A stretch of 64,000 nt of DNA from the NCBI GenBank assembly GCA_003597955.1, contig QZJU01000006.1, forward strand, positions 36,161-100,160, written 5' to 3'. Source of the DNA: Candidatus Parcubacteria bacterium. Its GTDB lineage: Bacteria; Patescibacteriota; Patescibacteriia; PEXW01. Below, piece by piece: positions 25,076 through 34,013 of the stretch. The first letter of the stretch is position 1. Each line of letters opens with the position of its first letter. Under the pieces are notes generated by a model that saw only the letters and a list, made by a program, of their open reading frames with translations, made no database searches and was not told the origin of the DNA. Made by a program: the position numbers and the translations under genes.

Positions 25076-26281
25076 TTAGGCTGTGGACTTTGATTCGGTT
25101 TTAGTTTCCGCGTCCCCTGCCTTAGCCTCATCGACCAGAGCGGTGCTGGCCGCTTCTGTTTCGCTGGCTTTTTCCGTTTCGGCTTCAGGTACAGGCCCCA
25201 GGGCTTTCACGGATAAGCCCAGCCGGTGTTGCGCCGGATCAAAAGAAATAATTTTGAATTCGCGCGTTTCGCCCGGCCGGAGAATTTCCGAAGGCTCTTT
25301 TATGCGCTTATGGGAAAGCTCGGATATGTGGCAAAGCCCGTGTATGACATCGTCCAATTCCACAAAAGCGCCAAATGTATTCAACCGCGCGATTTTGCCT
25401 TTTACCGTATCTCCGACTTTATACTTTTCGGCCGCGTGGTGCCAGGGATCGTCGGCCAATCTTTTTAAGGAGAGAGAAATTTTTGAACCCTCAATGCCGA
25501 TAATCATGGCCTTGATCGGTTGGCCAACCTGGTAATGCTCGCGGGGGTTGTCGATTCTTTGCCAGGAAAGTTCCGAGATGTGGACCAAGCCTTCCAAATT
25601 GTCGCCAAAACCGATAAAAATGCCAAAATCGACAATGCCCGTGACTTTGCCTTCGATAATTTGGTTCAATTGAAAACCCCGCAGGGCTTCAACGCGTTCT
25701 TCTTCCCAGGCGGCTTTTTCCGAAACGATTAGTTTATTGGCGGCTTCATCAATGTCCAGAATTTTTACGGTCAGGTTTTGGCCGACAAAGCGATTCAGCA
25801 ATTCCAAAATTTTATTTTTATCGCCGCCTTCAACTCGCGGGTAATGTTCAGGCGTTAATTGCGAGACCGGCAAAAAACCGTCGATGCGTCCGACTTTAAC
25901 CATTAAACCACCCTTATTCGCGGCGACCACACTAACCCTGATCGGTTCTTTGCTGGCCAACAAAGCGTCCAATTCGTTCCAGGCCTTTTCGTGTCCGGCC
26001 AAGCGGAAAGAAAGTTCCATTTCCCCGTTTTCATTTTCCAAATCTAAGACCGTCGCCTTGGCCAAATTCCCGATTTTCAAGCTGGCGGTTTCCCCGGATT
26101 CATCAATAAGTTCCTTGCCCCTGACCACGCCGGTTAATATTCCACCGATGTCAAGATGGATTTCGGATTTTGATAAGGCAATTACCTTGCCTTCAACCAC
26201 TTCACCAACTTTTGGGAATTTTGGCTGATCGGAGGAATTTAAAAGTGTACCAAATTCTGACTGCGGATTTTTGGAATTCAT
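25076..26281 (-). CDS. rpsA: S1 RNA-binding domain protein (ribosomal protein S1-like)
   Basis: 401 residues from ATG 26281 (MNSKNPQSEFG). Four S1 (OB-fold) domains: GEVVEGKVIALSKSEIHLDI, PIRVSVVAANKGGLMVKVG, NQIIEGKVTGIVDFGIFIGF, GDTVKGKIARLNTFGAFVEL, the last two with GLVHISELS and GLCHISELS. The C-terminus is an Ala/Glu/Thr-rich tail. Bacterial S1 recruits mRNA to the 30S subunit. With four domains it resembles the short S1 of Gram-positives. An upstream extension of the frame to 26524 is not part of the gene. Confidence 0.9.
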   Translation of the reverse strand: MNSKNPQSEFGTLLNSSDQPKFPKVGEVVEGKVIALSKSEIHLDIGGILTGVVRGKELIDESGETASLKIGNLAKATVLDLENENGEMELSFRLAGHEKAWNELDALLASKEPIRVSVVAANKGGLMVKVGRIDGFLPVSQLTPEHYPRVEGGDKNKILELLNRFVGQNLTVKILDIDEAANKLIVSEKAAWEEERVEALRGFQLNQIIEGKVTGIVDFGIFIGFGDNLEGLVHISELSWQRIDNPREHYQVGQPIKAMIIGIEGSKISLSLKRLADDPWHHAAEKYKVGDTVKGKIARLNTFGAFVELDDVIHGLCHISELSHKRIKEPSEILRPGETREFKIISFDPAQHRLGLSVKALGPVPEAETEKASETEAASTALVDEAKAGDAETKTESKSTA

Positions 26282-26432
26282 ATAACAAAAAAATGACTTA
26301 ACCGTGGCCTTGTTTAGGAAACATGAGGCCCCTGGCTCGCCCTGCACGTTAGCAGGACGATTGGCGAATCGTAAAAAATCGAAAAGTACAAGCTTAAGTA
26401 TCCTACTTTGGCTGTAATAATTAAGCAAGATA

Positions 26433-26461
26433 TTGACGAAATTGAGTTTTTTTGGTATAGT
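26433..26461 (+). promoter_or_regulatory. Leaderless promoter of the 26468 gene
   Basis: TTGACG (26433-26438), 17-nt spacer, TATAGT (26456-26461), then exactly 6 nt to the ATG at 26468. Confidence 0.7.
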
Positions 26462-26467
26462 ATGCGC

Positions 26468-27427
26468 ATGGTTAAATCCCGCACGCCAAATCTTCGCACT
26501 AATGAAATAAAAAAACTCGCCCATACTTTGGTTTCCAAGGCTTCAGACAAATGGGGCCAGAAACCGATTTCCAAGCAGGAGTTTAAAAAATTGGTGGAAA
26601 GAGCCCCAGGCGAACATTTTTCGCAAATTCGAAGCGGCCGGAAATTTTTTTCGCCCCACGAAACCAAAAATTTTTTTAAGGAGTTCGTGAAGCATATTCA
26701 AGAACATCCCGAGTACAAACTCTCCACAGCCGCGCGGAAAGTTTTTAATGTGCGTCTGCACCAAGGCGATAATGCGATTGAAAATTTCGATCCGGAGAAA
26801 ATCGGGAAAAAGGGCCTGGCTTTCGTGGCCCAAGCGCAAAAAGAGGCTGATGCAAAATTAAACACCGGGCCGACCGAAGAGGAAAAATTAAAGCAGTTGC
26901 GCCGGGAACGCGCCATGAAATTTTTAAATGTGTATCGCAGCAAGCAGCAGCGCGACGCCATGGCAAGCGGCAAAGGCTCGGGCCCCCCTTCAAGCATCAG
27001 CCAAGCCCAAACAAAGCAAGCCACGGGCTCAGTGGTTTCCCACGAAGGCGCGGGCACCATTGCTGGCGCCAGCCAAGTCGCCGGCCAAAGTGGGCAGGCC
27101 AGCGCCTCGATTGCCAATCAGCCAAAGGCGGATCAAGCCGGTCAACAGGATTCCGCCAGCCCCACACCTCTGGCCGCGGGCTTGCGCCAAGCCGGCAAGC
27201 CGGACTCAACTGAACCCACTAAGATAAAAATTCCAAAAATCGGCCCGGCTGACGAACCGGCCAAAGATCAGCCAACCGATGCGCAATCCCAAGAATCAAA
27301 CCAGGATTTAGCGGGCCGCTACGCGGCCGAAAAATCTGCGGCGCCAAAACCCGAAACCGAAGAAGCCGAGTCCGAAAAAGAGCCCAAAATTAAAGCCTCG
27401 GAAGTGGATAAAGACCTGCCGCTTTAA
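26468..27427 (+). CDS. Protein of unknown function with conserved N-terminal domain and low-complexity tail
   Basis: 319 residues from ATG 26468, fixed by the leaderless promoter. Residues 1-110 are basic and helical (TNEIKKLAHTLVSKASDKW, SGRKFFSPHETKNFFKEFV, STAARKVFNVRLHQGDNAIE). From about 150 on the chain is Ala/Gln/Gly/Ser/Pro-rich and then acidic (ETEEAESEKEPKIKASE), probably disordered. No family recognised. It could be a nucleic-acid-binding protein with an acidic tail, which is a guess. Confidence 0.75.
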   Translation: MVKSRTPNLRTNEIKKLAHTLVSKASDKWGQKPISKQEFKKLVERAPGEHFSQIRSGRKFFSPHETKNFFKEFVKHIQEHPEYKLSTAARKVFNVRLHQGDNAIENFDPEKIGKKGLAFVAQAQKEADAKLNTGPTEEEKLKQLRRERAMKFLNVYRSKQQRDAMASGKGSGPPSSISQAQTKQATGSVVSHEGAGTIAGASQVAGQSGQASASIANQPKADQAGQQDSASPTPLAAGLRQAGKPDSTEPTKIKIPKIGPADEPAKDQPTDAQSQESNQDLAGRYAAEKSAAPKPETEEAESEKEPKIKASEVDKDLPL

Positions 27428-27432
27428 GCCTT

Positions 27433-27493
27433 AAAATCGCTTGCTAATTCCGGTTTTTTTTGCTAACCTAAGCTTAAAAGCAAGCGATTTTTC
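27433..27493 (+). terminator. Hairpin terminator
   Basis: AAAATCGCTTGCT (27433-27445) pairs with AGCAAGCGATTTT (27479-27491) across a 33-nt loop, followed by TT. Confidence 0.65.
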
Positions 27494-27522
27494 CGTCTTT
27501 AAAAACCTGATTAAATTAGTGT

Positions 27523-28173
27523 ATGATAATCACCTGGTTCGGTCATTCCTGCTTTAAAATTCAAACCCCAAACGCTGTAGTTTTAATTGATCCGTATTCG
27601 CCCAGCATCGGCTTAAAAATGCCCAAGGTTAGCGCAGATCTGGTTTTGATAACCCATGGCCATGACGACCACAACAATTTAGACTGTTTAAACGGCACGC
27701 CATTTATCGTTGATGCGCCGGGCGAATATGAGGTTCGTGGAATTTTTGCTCACGGCATCCCGGCTTTTCATGATGATAAAAATGGTACGGAAAGAGGCGG
27801 GATCACAATTTATAATTTGGAAGCCGAAGATATAAAATTGGCGCATTTGGGCGATTTGGGCCAAAAAAAGTTAACCGATGAGCAGTTTGAACATTTAAAC
27901 GGCGTGGATATCTTATTTATTCCAGTCGGCGGCACGTACACAATTGACGGCAAAGCCGCGGCGGAATTAATTACCGAACTGGAGCCGCGGATTGTTATCC
28001 CGATGCACTATAAGGTGCCAGGCCTAAGCGCTAAATTAAATTTGAGTGGCGTGGAAAATTTTATGAAGCACATGGGCATTACTAGCAATGGCCGTGAAGA
28101 TAAGTTAAAAGTTGCAAAAAAAGACTTGCCCCAGGAAGACACTCGCGTTGTAATTCTCCGGCCAGCAGTTTAA
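27523..28173 (+). CDS. MBL-fold metal-dependent hydrolase (UlaG/COG2220-like)
   Basis: 216 residues. N-terminus ITWFGHSCFKIQTPNAVVLID and the metal motif THGHDDHNN (HxHxDH variant). Further ligands in APGEYEV, LGDLG and the C-terminal MHYKVPG. The family contains UlaG-type lactonases and many uncharacterised hydrolases. Substrate unknown. It may be co-transcribed with the next gene (8-nt gap) and gyrA. Confidence 0.85.
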   Translation: MIITWFGHSCFKIQTPNAVVLIDPYSPSIGLKMPKVSADLVLITHGHDDHNNLDCLNGTPFIVDAPGEYEVRGIFAHGIPAFHDDKNGTERGGITIYNLEAEDIKLAHLGDLGQKKLTDEQFEHLNGVDILFIPVGGTYTIDGKAAAELITELEPRIVIPMHYKVPGLSAKLNLSGVENFMKHMGITSNGREDKLKVAKKDLPQEDTRVVILRPAV

Positions 28174-28181
28174 TAGTTTTT

Positions 28182-28628
28182 ATGCCTAATATTGATTCCA
28201 TAACTCCCCATCCCAAAAAAGTCAGAAAGAAGGCTAGCTGGAAATCACCGCTGGGCGAGTCACGGCCGGCCGGTTTGGAGGCGAAAAAACGCAAAAGACT
28301 AGTTTGGTTTTCGGTGATTTCCGTGACTGCAGTCATTTTGGTGGTTTGGTTCGGAACTTTGGACGAGCGTTTGCGTTTTGGCAATGCCAATAATTCTGCC
28401 TGGCAAAATCTTAAGCAAAGATTAAGCGAGGTTTTTTCTTTCAGCAAACCGGCTAACGAAGCGATAAAAAACATCAACCCCGGCGACATTTCCGAATCTG
28501 AATTGGAATATTTGCGCGAACAAGTCTTCCCTGCCGAACTAAACCAGGGCTTATCAAATCAGAATTCAAATTTAAACCAAAACGGCAACCAAAATAGCAA
28601 TTCGAATTTAAACGCCAATGCCTCCTAA
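28182..28628 (+). CDS. Single-pass membrane protein with Asn-rich tail
   Basis: 148 residues. A basic N-terminal 40 residues, one membrane helix ([20 protein letters not shown]), a short outer helical part, and a tail of Asn/Ser/Gln repeats ([19 protein letters not shown]). No family recognised. The last 11 nt overlap gyrA, so its translation may be coupled to gyrase. Confidence 0.75.
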   Translation: MPNIDSITPHPKKVRKKASWKSPLGESRPAGLEAKKRKRLVWFSVISVTAVILVVWFGTLDERLRFGNANNSAWQNLKQRLSEVFSFSKPANEAIKNINPGDISESELEYLREQVFPAELNQGLSNQNSNLNQNGNQNSNSNLNANAS

Positions 28629-31104
28629 AAAAATTACGCCCTCGCCTCTGCCAGCCAAACCCACCTTGCCCGCCTCGGTCCAACCGCGACCGATTGTTTC
28701 GGAAATGCAAGAGTCTTATTTGGATTACGCGATGTCCGTAATTGTGGCACGGGCCTTGCCAGATGTGCGCGACGGCATGAAACCGGTGCACCGCCGGATC
28801 CTGTACGCCATGCGCGAACTGGGCTTGACTCACCAAGCCAAATATCGGAAATCCGCCACTGTGGTCGGCGAAGTTTTGGGCAAATACCACCCGCACGGCG
28901 ATGTCGCGGTTTATGATTCCATGGTCAGGCTGGCGCAAGATTTTTCCATGCGCTACCCCCTGATCGACGGTCAGGGCAACTTTGGTTCCATGGACGGCGA
29001 TTCGGCCGCGGCCATGCGTTACACTGAAGCGCGTTTGGCCAAAATCAGCGCGGAAATGCTAAAGGACATTGATAAAGATACGGTCAACTTTGTGCCAAAC
29101 TATGACGGTTCCAAAAATGAACCTCAAGTTCTGCCGGCGCTTCTGCCGAACCTGCTGGTCAACGGCGCCGTGGGCATTGCCGTGGGTATGGCCACCTCCA
29201 TCCCGCCTCATAATTTGAAAGAAGTCGCCGATGCCACCGTTCATTTAATTCAAGATCCCGAGGCAACCATTGGCGAATTGATGCATTACATCAAAGGCCC
29301 GGATTTTCCAACCGGCGGCACGATTTTTGATCAGAAAGAAATCGAAGCGGCATATTCCACGGGCAAGGGCGCCATTGTGATGCGCGCAAAGACCGAAATT
29401 ACAGAAACCAAAACCGGAGCTTTCAGCATAATTGTCCACGAAATACCCTACCAGGTTAATAAAGCAGCTTTGCTGGAACACATTGCCGAATTAGTGCGGG
29501 ATAAAAAAATTGAAGGCATTAGAGATCTGCGCGACGAATCGGATAAGGAAGGAGTCAGGGTAGTGATTGAGTTGAAGCGCGATGCTTACCCCAAAAAAGT
29601 TTTGAACCGGCTGTACGACACCACGGATTTGCAAACCACTTTTCATGTTAATATGCTGGCCTTGGTTGAAGGCTTGCAGCCGCGAGTTTTGAATTTAAAA
29701 GGGGTTTTGGAGCAGTTTATCGCCCATCGTGAGGTCGTGGTTAAGCGCCGGACGGCCTTTGACTTGGCCAAAACCAAGGAGCGTGTGCACATTTTGAAAG
29801 GCTTGAAAATCGCCGTTGATCACATCGACGCCGTTATTCGAACTATCAAGCGTTCAAAAGACAAAGACGAGGCCAAGGTGAATTTAATGAAGCAGTTTAA
29901 ATTAAGCGAAGCGCAAAGTATTGCCATTCTGGAAATGAAATTGCAGCAGTTGGCGAATCTGGAAAGATTGAAAATCGAGCAAGAATTGAAAGAGAAACTG
30001 GCTTTAATGAAAGAACTGGAAGCGTTGCTGGCTAGTCCAAAAAAGATCCGGCAGGTCATTGTCAAAGAAGTGGAAGAAATGAAAAATCTGCACGGCGACG
30101 AACGCCGGACTGAAGTGAATCCCAATCCCGTGGGTGAATTCAAGCAGGAAGATTTGATTCCCAACGAAGCCACGGTCGTGATGTTGACCCGCGACGGCTA
30201 TATCAAACGCACGGCGCCGGAAACCTTTAAAACCCAAAGCCGTGGCGGCAAAGGCGTGATTGGTTTAACCACCAAAGAAGAAGACACGGTTGAACATTTG
30301 TTCGCCACCATGACCCATGCCGACCTTTTGTTCTTTACCACGCGCGGGCGCGTGTTCCAGCTGAAAGCTTATGATGTGCCGACTGCTTCCCGCACGGCCA
30401 AAGGTCAGGCCATGGTGAATTTTCTGCAATTGGGACCGGAGGAAAAAGTTTCATCCGTGCTTTCCATGGCTGACATCCAGGAGGAGAAATACTTGGTTAT
30501 GGTCACGCGCCAAGGCACGATTAAAAAAGTCGAGCTTACAGCCTTTAAAGATGTCCGTCGTTCAGGCTTGATTGCGATTAAGCTCAAACCCGAAGACCGC
30601 CTGGAATGGGTGAAGCCTTCCAGCGGCAAAGACGACATAATTTTGGTGTCAGCCAATGGCCAATCCATCCGCTTTGCCGAAAAGGCTGTTCGGCCCATGG
30701 GCCGGAGCGCGGGCGGGGTTCGCGGGATGCGCTTGAAGCGCGGGGATGTGATTGCGGGAATGGATGTGATTTTGGAAGGCACGGCCATGAAGAATGAGCA
30801 GCTGCTGGTGATTATGAGTAACGGCTACGGCAAAAGAACTTTCTTAAAAGAATATCGCCCCCAGGGCCGGGGCGGGTCAGGCATTCGCTCGGCTCACATA
30901 ACAGAAAAGACCGGCAAAATTTCCTCCGCCTTTATTGTAAATGCCAAGCGGGAGCAAGAAGATGTGGTTATAATTTCGGAAAAAGGTCAAGTCATCAGAT
31001 TGCCCCTAAAGCAGGTTTCGGTCTTGGGCCGCGATACCCAAGGGGTTAGGTTAATGCGCTTTAAAGCCCCGGGCGACAGCGTGGCCAGTGTGACTTTTGT
31101 ATAA
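28618..31104 (+). CDS. gyrA: DNA gyrase subunit A
   Basis: 828 residues, full length. Breakage-reunion domain: [41 protein letters not shown], catalytic Tyr in [10 protein letters not shown] (residue 135). The C-terminal beta-pinwheel has a GyrA box (QSRGGKG), which separates it from ParC. The position equal to E. coli Ser83 is Val96 while Asp87 is kept; substitutions at this Ser are linked to quinolone resistance. gyrB is not in the window. The start overlaps the upstream gene by 11 nt. Confidence 0.97.
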   Translation: MPPKKITPSPLPAKPTLPASVQPRPIVSEMQESYLDYAMSVIVARALPDVRDGMKPVHRRILYAMRELGLTHQAKYRKSATVVGEVLGKYHPHGDVAVYDSMVRLAQDFSMRYPLIDGQGNFGSMDGDSAAAMRYTEARLAKISAEMLKDIDKDTVNFVPNYDGSKNEPQVLPALLPNLLVNGAVGIAVGMATSIPPHNLKEVADATVHLIQDPEATIGELMHYIKGPDFPTGGTIFDQKEIEAAYSTGKGAIVMRAKTEITETKTGAFSIIVHEIPYQVNKAALLEHIAELVRDKKIEGIRDLRDESDKEGVRVVIELKRDAYPKKVLNRLYDTTDLQTTFHVNMLALVEGLQPRVLNLKGVLEQFIAHREVVVKRRTAFDLAKTKERVHILKGLKIAVDHIDAVIRTIKRSKDKDEAKVNLMKQFKLSEAQSIAILEMKLQQLANLERLKIEQELKEKLALMKELEALLASPKKIRQVIVKEVEEMKNLHGDERRTEVNPNPVGEFKQEDLIPNEATVVMLTRDGYIKRTAPETFKTQSRGGKGVIGLTTKEEDTVEHLFATMTHADLLFFTTRGRVFQLKAYDVPTASRTAKGQAMVNFLQLGPEEKVSSVLSMADIQEEKYLVMVTRQGTIKKVELTAFKDVRRSGLIAIKLKPEDRLEWVKPSSGKDDIILVSANGQSIRFAEKAVRPMGRSAGGVRGMRLKRGDVIAGMDVILEGTAMKNEQLLVIMSNGYGKRTFLKEYRPQGRGGSGIRSAHITEKTGKISSAFIVNAKREQEDVVIISEKGQVIRLPLKQVSVLGRDTQGVRLMRFKAPGDSVASVTFV

Positions 31105-31114
31105 CCCTTACTAT

Positions 31115-31178
31115 TGTCATGCTGAACTTGGTTCAGCATCTAAGCATTTAGAGATCCTGAAACGAGTTCAGGATGACA
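31115..31178. repeat. Palindromic repeat TCATGCTGAAC / GATCCTGAAACGAGTTCAGGATGAC, copy 1
   Basis: Two hairpins in tandem: ATGCTGAACTTGGTTCAGCAT and ATCCTGAAACGAGTTCAGGAT. The second is identical at 61615-61641. The sequence type is a dispersed repeat seen in many bacterial genomes. It directly follows gyrA and may also end its transcript. Confidence 0.7.
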
Positions 31179-31291
31179 AATTCGAAAGATTGCCTGCCTC
31201 GGCGGCAAAGCGGGCTTCGTCGTCCCTCTGACACGGGACTCTTCGCAATGACGGAAAATAAAAACCCCGACATGGTCGTTGGGATTTAAGA

Positions 31292-31321
31292 TTGACATTT
31301 ATTAGCATCATCTGCTAGTTT
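31292..31321 (+). promoter_or_regulatory. Promoter of the 31376 gene
   Basis: TTGACA (31292-31297), 17-18-nt spacer, CTAGTTT (-10 about 31316-31321). A leader of about 50 nt ends in AGAGGAGGT. Confidence 0.5.
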
Positions 31322-31375
31322 TAGGTATTCACAAAATCAATAGTTCTTTAAACATTTTAAAAGAGGAGGTCTTAA

Positions 31376-32044
31376 GTGTTTAAGCCCCAAACCCTAGAAA
31401 GGCTGATTATGGCCATTGTGCTTCTGGCTGTAATTGCGCTTTTTGTAGCCCTTTTTCTATTTTCTCTTGAAGGCGTAAGTTGGTCGCCTAGACTGGCACT
31501 GATAGGTGCTGCTTTATTGGTTATTGGTTGTTTTGCCGGCTGGGTTTTTACTCACAAGACCGTAAATGTTCGTCCGGATTCAATTTTGCTGGATTTACGG
31601 GGCAACATTGTTAAGATTTTTCTGCAGGATCAGACAGTATGGAAGAAAGAGTATATTGACTATGCAATTGTGCCTTTCAAAAAAACCGGTTATGAATTGA
31701 AAATGGAAGTCACGCCAATTACGCCAAATCCCAAGGTCAGGAAAATCATCTATGAAGTTGCCCTTGAAATTCCGGCTGAGACGGTTGATGCCTTATACCG
31801 GGTGAGAGCTTGGGTGCGGGAAAAATTTAAAATCCCGCATTTTCCCAGCGCAGAGGAATTGCGAAAGCGCTTTGAGTACGAACTGTACGAATTCAACGAT
31901 AAGCGAAGTACTGATCTTGCCGTTTTTTCAAATCCTTTGGACCAAGGGCAACAGGTTGCCTTCAAGCAACTTCTGCTTAATTTCTTGAGCAACCGAGCGC
32001 CTCATGAGGTCGTCGTAACTAAAGCAAAATTCACGCTTGCCTAA
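31376..32044 (+). CDS. Two-helix membrane protein with cytoplasmic domain, unknown (GTG start)
   Basis: 222 residues from GTG 31376, chosen because AGAGGAGGT lies 5 nt upstream. Two membrane helices in the first 60 residues (IMAIVLLAVIALFVALFLF; LALIGAALLVIGCFAGWVF). The remaining 160 residues are soluble, beta-strand then helix (SILLDLRGNIVKIFLQDQTV, EIPAETVDALYRVRAWVREK, FPSAEELRKRFEYELYEF). No family recognised. Own promoter and terminator. Confidence 0.75.
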   Translation: MFKPQTLERLIMAIVLLAVIALFVALFLFSLEGVSWSPRLALIGAALLVIGCFAGWVFTHKTVNVRPDSILLDLRGNIVKIFLQDQTVWKKEYIDYAIVPFKKTGYELKMEVTPITPNPKVRKIIYEVALEIPAETVDALYRVRAWVREKFKIPHFPSAEELRKRFEYELYEFNDKRSTDLAVFSNPLDQGQQVAFKQLLLNFLSNRAPHEVVVTKAKFTLA

Positions 32045-32063
32045 GCCGATTTGCTTTTTACTT

Positions 32064-32092
32064 AAGCCATGCATTATGCGTGGCTTTTTTTA
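32064..32092 (+). terminator. Intrinsic terminator
   Basis: AAGCCATGC pairs with GCGTGGCTT (one G-T), loop ATTAT, then TTTTTAA. Confidence 0.85.
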
Positions 32093-32098
32093 ATAAAT

Positions 32099-32137
32099 AA
32101 AAACCCCAGAACTTAATTAGCAAGTTGGGGGTTTTTA
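32099..32137 (-). terminator. Intrinsic terminator for the opposing gene
   Basis: AAAAACCCCAGAACTT (32099-32114) pairs with AAGTTGGGGGTTTTT on the other arm; on the minus strand it ends in TTTTT, 7 nt after the stop of the 32144-32410 gene. Confidence 0.75.
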
Positions 32138-32143
32138 AAAAAA

Positions 32144-32410
32144 CTAACGAGCAAGTTTTTCCCATTTCGGTTTGGAAACTTTCAGGGCGCGGGAAGTACC
32201 ACAATGCACGCATTCAAAGATCTCTTTGCCCTGCAGGCGTTTTTGGGAAGGCGTGAGGCGTCTGCCGCTAAAGTGCCAGACCTTGCCGGTCGGCCGCCAA
32301 GCTGGATGGGTGCAGCCACCGGTTTTGGCAGCCAAGACATTTTGGCCGGCTTGCAAGAGAAAGGCCCGTAATTCCGGCTGGTCGCCTATGGTTTTGGTTT
32401 CAGCTTTCAA
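32144..32410 (-). CDS. Small Cys-containing protein, unknown (TTG start)
   Basis: 88 residues from TTG 32410. AAGGAG (32417-32422) lies 6 nt before the TTG. Cys/His residues (GGCTHPAW, HFSG, FECVHCGTSRALKV) suggest a small zinc-binding fold ending in CVHC. No family recognised. The good Shine-Dalgarno and the terminator right after the stop support a real gene. Confidence 0.65.
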   Translation of the reverse strand: MKAETKTIGDQPELRAFLLQAGQNVLAAKTGGCTHPAWRPTGKVWHFSGRRLTPSQKRLQGKEIFECVHCGTSRALKVSKPKWEKLAR

Positions 32411-32554
32411 AACAACTCCTTTTGTAATCTCGCTTTATTTTAAAGTATTCTTACGCCATCCATGCAAGCGTGTCAAATTTTTAAGAATTCTTGCCTAAAA
32501 GCCAAGTTTTGAGTAGGATAAAAAATAGCTCGCCAATTAAAAAAATTCTGAACT

Positions 32555-32785
32555 ATGGGCCTGCCTGCCAAACGCCGAACCAAGCAATCCAAGCGCGAAC
32601 GCGCCGCGCACTTCGCTTTGAAAGCCATCACGCTTTCGGTTTGTCCAAAATGCAAACATGCAGTCAAACCGCACCGGATTTGTCAAAACTGCGGTTATTA
32701 CCGCAGTCGCGATATTTTAAAACTCGCCAGCCGGGACGCGCGCAAAACGAAGCGCAAACAGAAAAAAGATAAGAAATCCGAATAA
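32555..32785 (+). CDS. rpmF: 50S ribosomal protein L32
   Basis: 76 residues. N-terminus MGLPAKRRTKQSKRERAAH, then the zinc ribbon CPKCKHAVKPHRICQNCGYY with two CxxC pairs, and a basic C-terminal extension (RKTKRKQKKDKK) longer than usual. First gene of an rpmF-nusB-rnc-pfkB-like cluster. A possible promoter is TTGCCT-N17-TAGGAT at 32491-32519. Confidence 0.95.
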   Translation: MGLPAKRRTKQSKRERAAHFALKAITLSVCPKCKHAVKPHRICQNCGYYRSRDILKLASRDARKTKRKQKKDKKSE

Positions 32786-32788
32786 CCT

Positions 32789-33301
32789 ATGTCGAATCGA
32801 CATTTAGCCAGAACCATCGCCATGCAGGCGTTGTTTGAATGGGACTTTAACCAGCAAAAGGCGGATCTGGTGCAATTAGTAGAAAATAACAAGCACGAAT
32901 TCGCGCCCGATTTTGATGATCATGATTTTGCCTTGCGGATCGTCAAAGGCGTCCAAAAGCATCAGCGCGATATAGACAAATTGATCGTTAAATACGCGCC
33001 CGAATGGCCCCTTGACCAAATCACCAATGTTGACCGGAATGTCTTAAGGATTGGAATTTTTGAACTGGAATTCAGCCAGTCGGATGTGCCACCTAAAGTG
33101 GCCATCAACGAGTCCATTGAGCTGGCCAAGAGCTTCGGGGGCGAATCTTCTGGCCGTTTCGTCAATGGAGTTTTAGGTTCGATTTACAAAGACATCGTGG
33201 AAACGCAATCCAAAGACCCGCAAGCCCAGGTCATTACCCCGGAGAATGTGAACCAAATTTTAAATAAGAAGCAAACGCCAGGAGCCAAGGCTTCTGAATA
33301 G
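32789..33301 (+). CDS. nusB: Transcription antitermination protein NusB
   Basis: 170 residues. The all-helical NusB fold: LARTIAMQALFEWDF, LIVKYAPEWPLDQITNVDRN, LRIGIFELEFS, VPPKVAINESIELAKSFGGE, RFVNGVLGSIYKDI. It binds boxA RNA with S10 during rRNA transcription. A C-terminal extension of about 30 residues is Gln/Lys-rich. Three nt separate it from rpmF. Confidence 0.95.
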   Translation: MSNRHLARTIAMQALFEWDFNQQKADLVQLVENNKHEFAPDFDDHDFALRIVKGVQKHQRDIDKLIVKYAPEWPLDQITNVDRNVLRIGIFELEFSQSDVPPKVAINESIELAKSFGGESSGRFVNGVLGSIYKDIVETQSKDPQAQVITPENVNQILNKKQTPGAKASE

Positions 33302-33307
33302 TCAAAC

Positions 33308-34000
33308 ATGCGACACTTTCAAGAATTTGAAAAAACCACGGGTTTTGCTTTTCAAAATCCCGAATTGCTCAAACAAGCTTTCGTGCACCGCTCGTATCTG
33401 AACGAGCACCCGGATTTTCCTTTGGCGCACAACGAGCGCTTGGAATTTTTGGGCGACGCGGTTCTGGAATTGGTGGTGACTGAATACCTGTACCAAACTT
33501 ATCCAAACCCCGAAGGCGAGCTGACTAACTGGCGCGCTTCTTTGGTTAACGCTAAGACTTTGTCTGAGATTGCCATGAATTTGGAAATAGGCGAGTATTT
33601 GTTTTTGTCCAAAGGCGAAGCAAAAGACGCCAAATCCAAAGCCCGACAAATCATCTTGGCTAACGCTTTTGAAGCCGTGGTCGGCGCGATATATTTAGAC
33701 CAAGGCTACGCCGCGGCTCAAAAATTTGTTTCCGAACATGTGTTAATCCGGCTGAAATTCATAATGGACAACAATTTGGCTAAAGACGCCAAGAGCCGAT
33801 TTCAGGAAACCGCGCAGGAGAAATTCGGTTTGACCCCAACCTACAAAGTTTTAAGCGAGTCTGGCCCGGATCATAATCGAAAATTCGTCGTCGGCGTGTA
33901 TATTGGCCAAGATAAGATTGCCGAAGGTGTCGGAACTTCCAAACAGGAAGCGCAAATGTCTGCGGCGTCCGCGGGCCTTCAAGCCAAGGGCTGGATATAA
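33308..34000 (+). CDS. rnc: Ribonuclease III
   Basis: 230 residues. Endonuclease domain signature HNERLEFLGDAVLELVVTEY with the catalytic Glu/Asp, and NAFEAVVGAIYLDQGY. C-terminal dsRNA-binding domain (KSRFQETAQEKFGLTPTYKV ... GTSKQEAQMSAASAGLQAKG). It cleaves double-stranded precursor stems such as the one around the 16S gene in this window. Six nt after nusB. Confidence 0.97.
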   Translation: MRHFQEFEKTTGFAFQNPELLKQAFVHRSYLNEHPDFPLAHNERLEFLGDAVLELVVTEYLYQTYPNPEGELTNWRASLVNAKTLSEIAMNLEIGEYLFLSKGEAKDAKSKARQIILANAFEAVVGAIYLDQGYAAAQKFVSEHVLIRLKFIMDNNLAKDAKSRFQETAQEKFGLTPTYKVLSESGPDHNRKFVVGVYIGQDKIAEGVGTSKQEAQMSAASAGLQAKGWI

Positions 34001-34013
34001 TTCCTTCAAAAAA

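Noticed and set aside
26282-26524. N-terminal extension of the S1 protein
   Set aside because: It overlaps the divergent promoter and gene at 26433-26468 and has no S1 similarity; ATG 26281 starts the conserved part.
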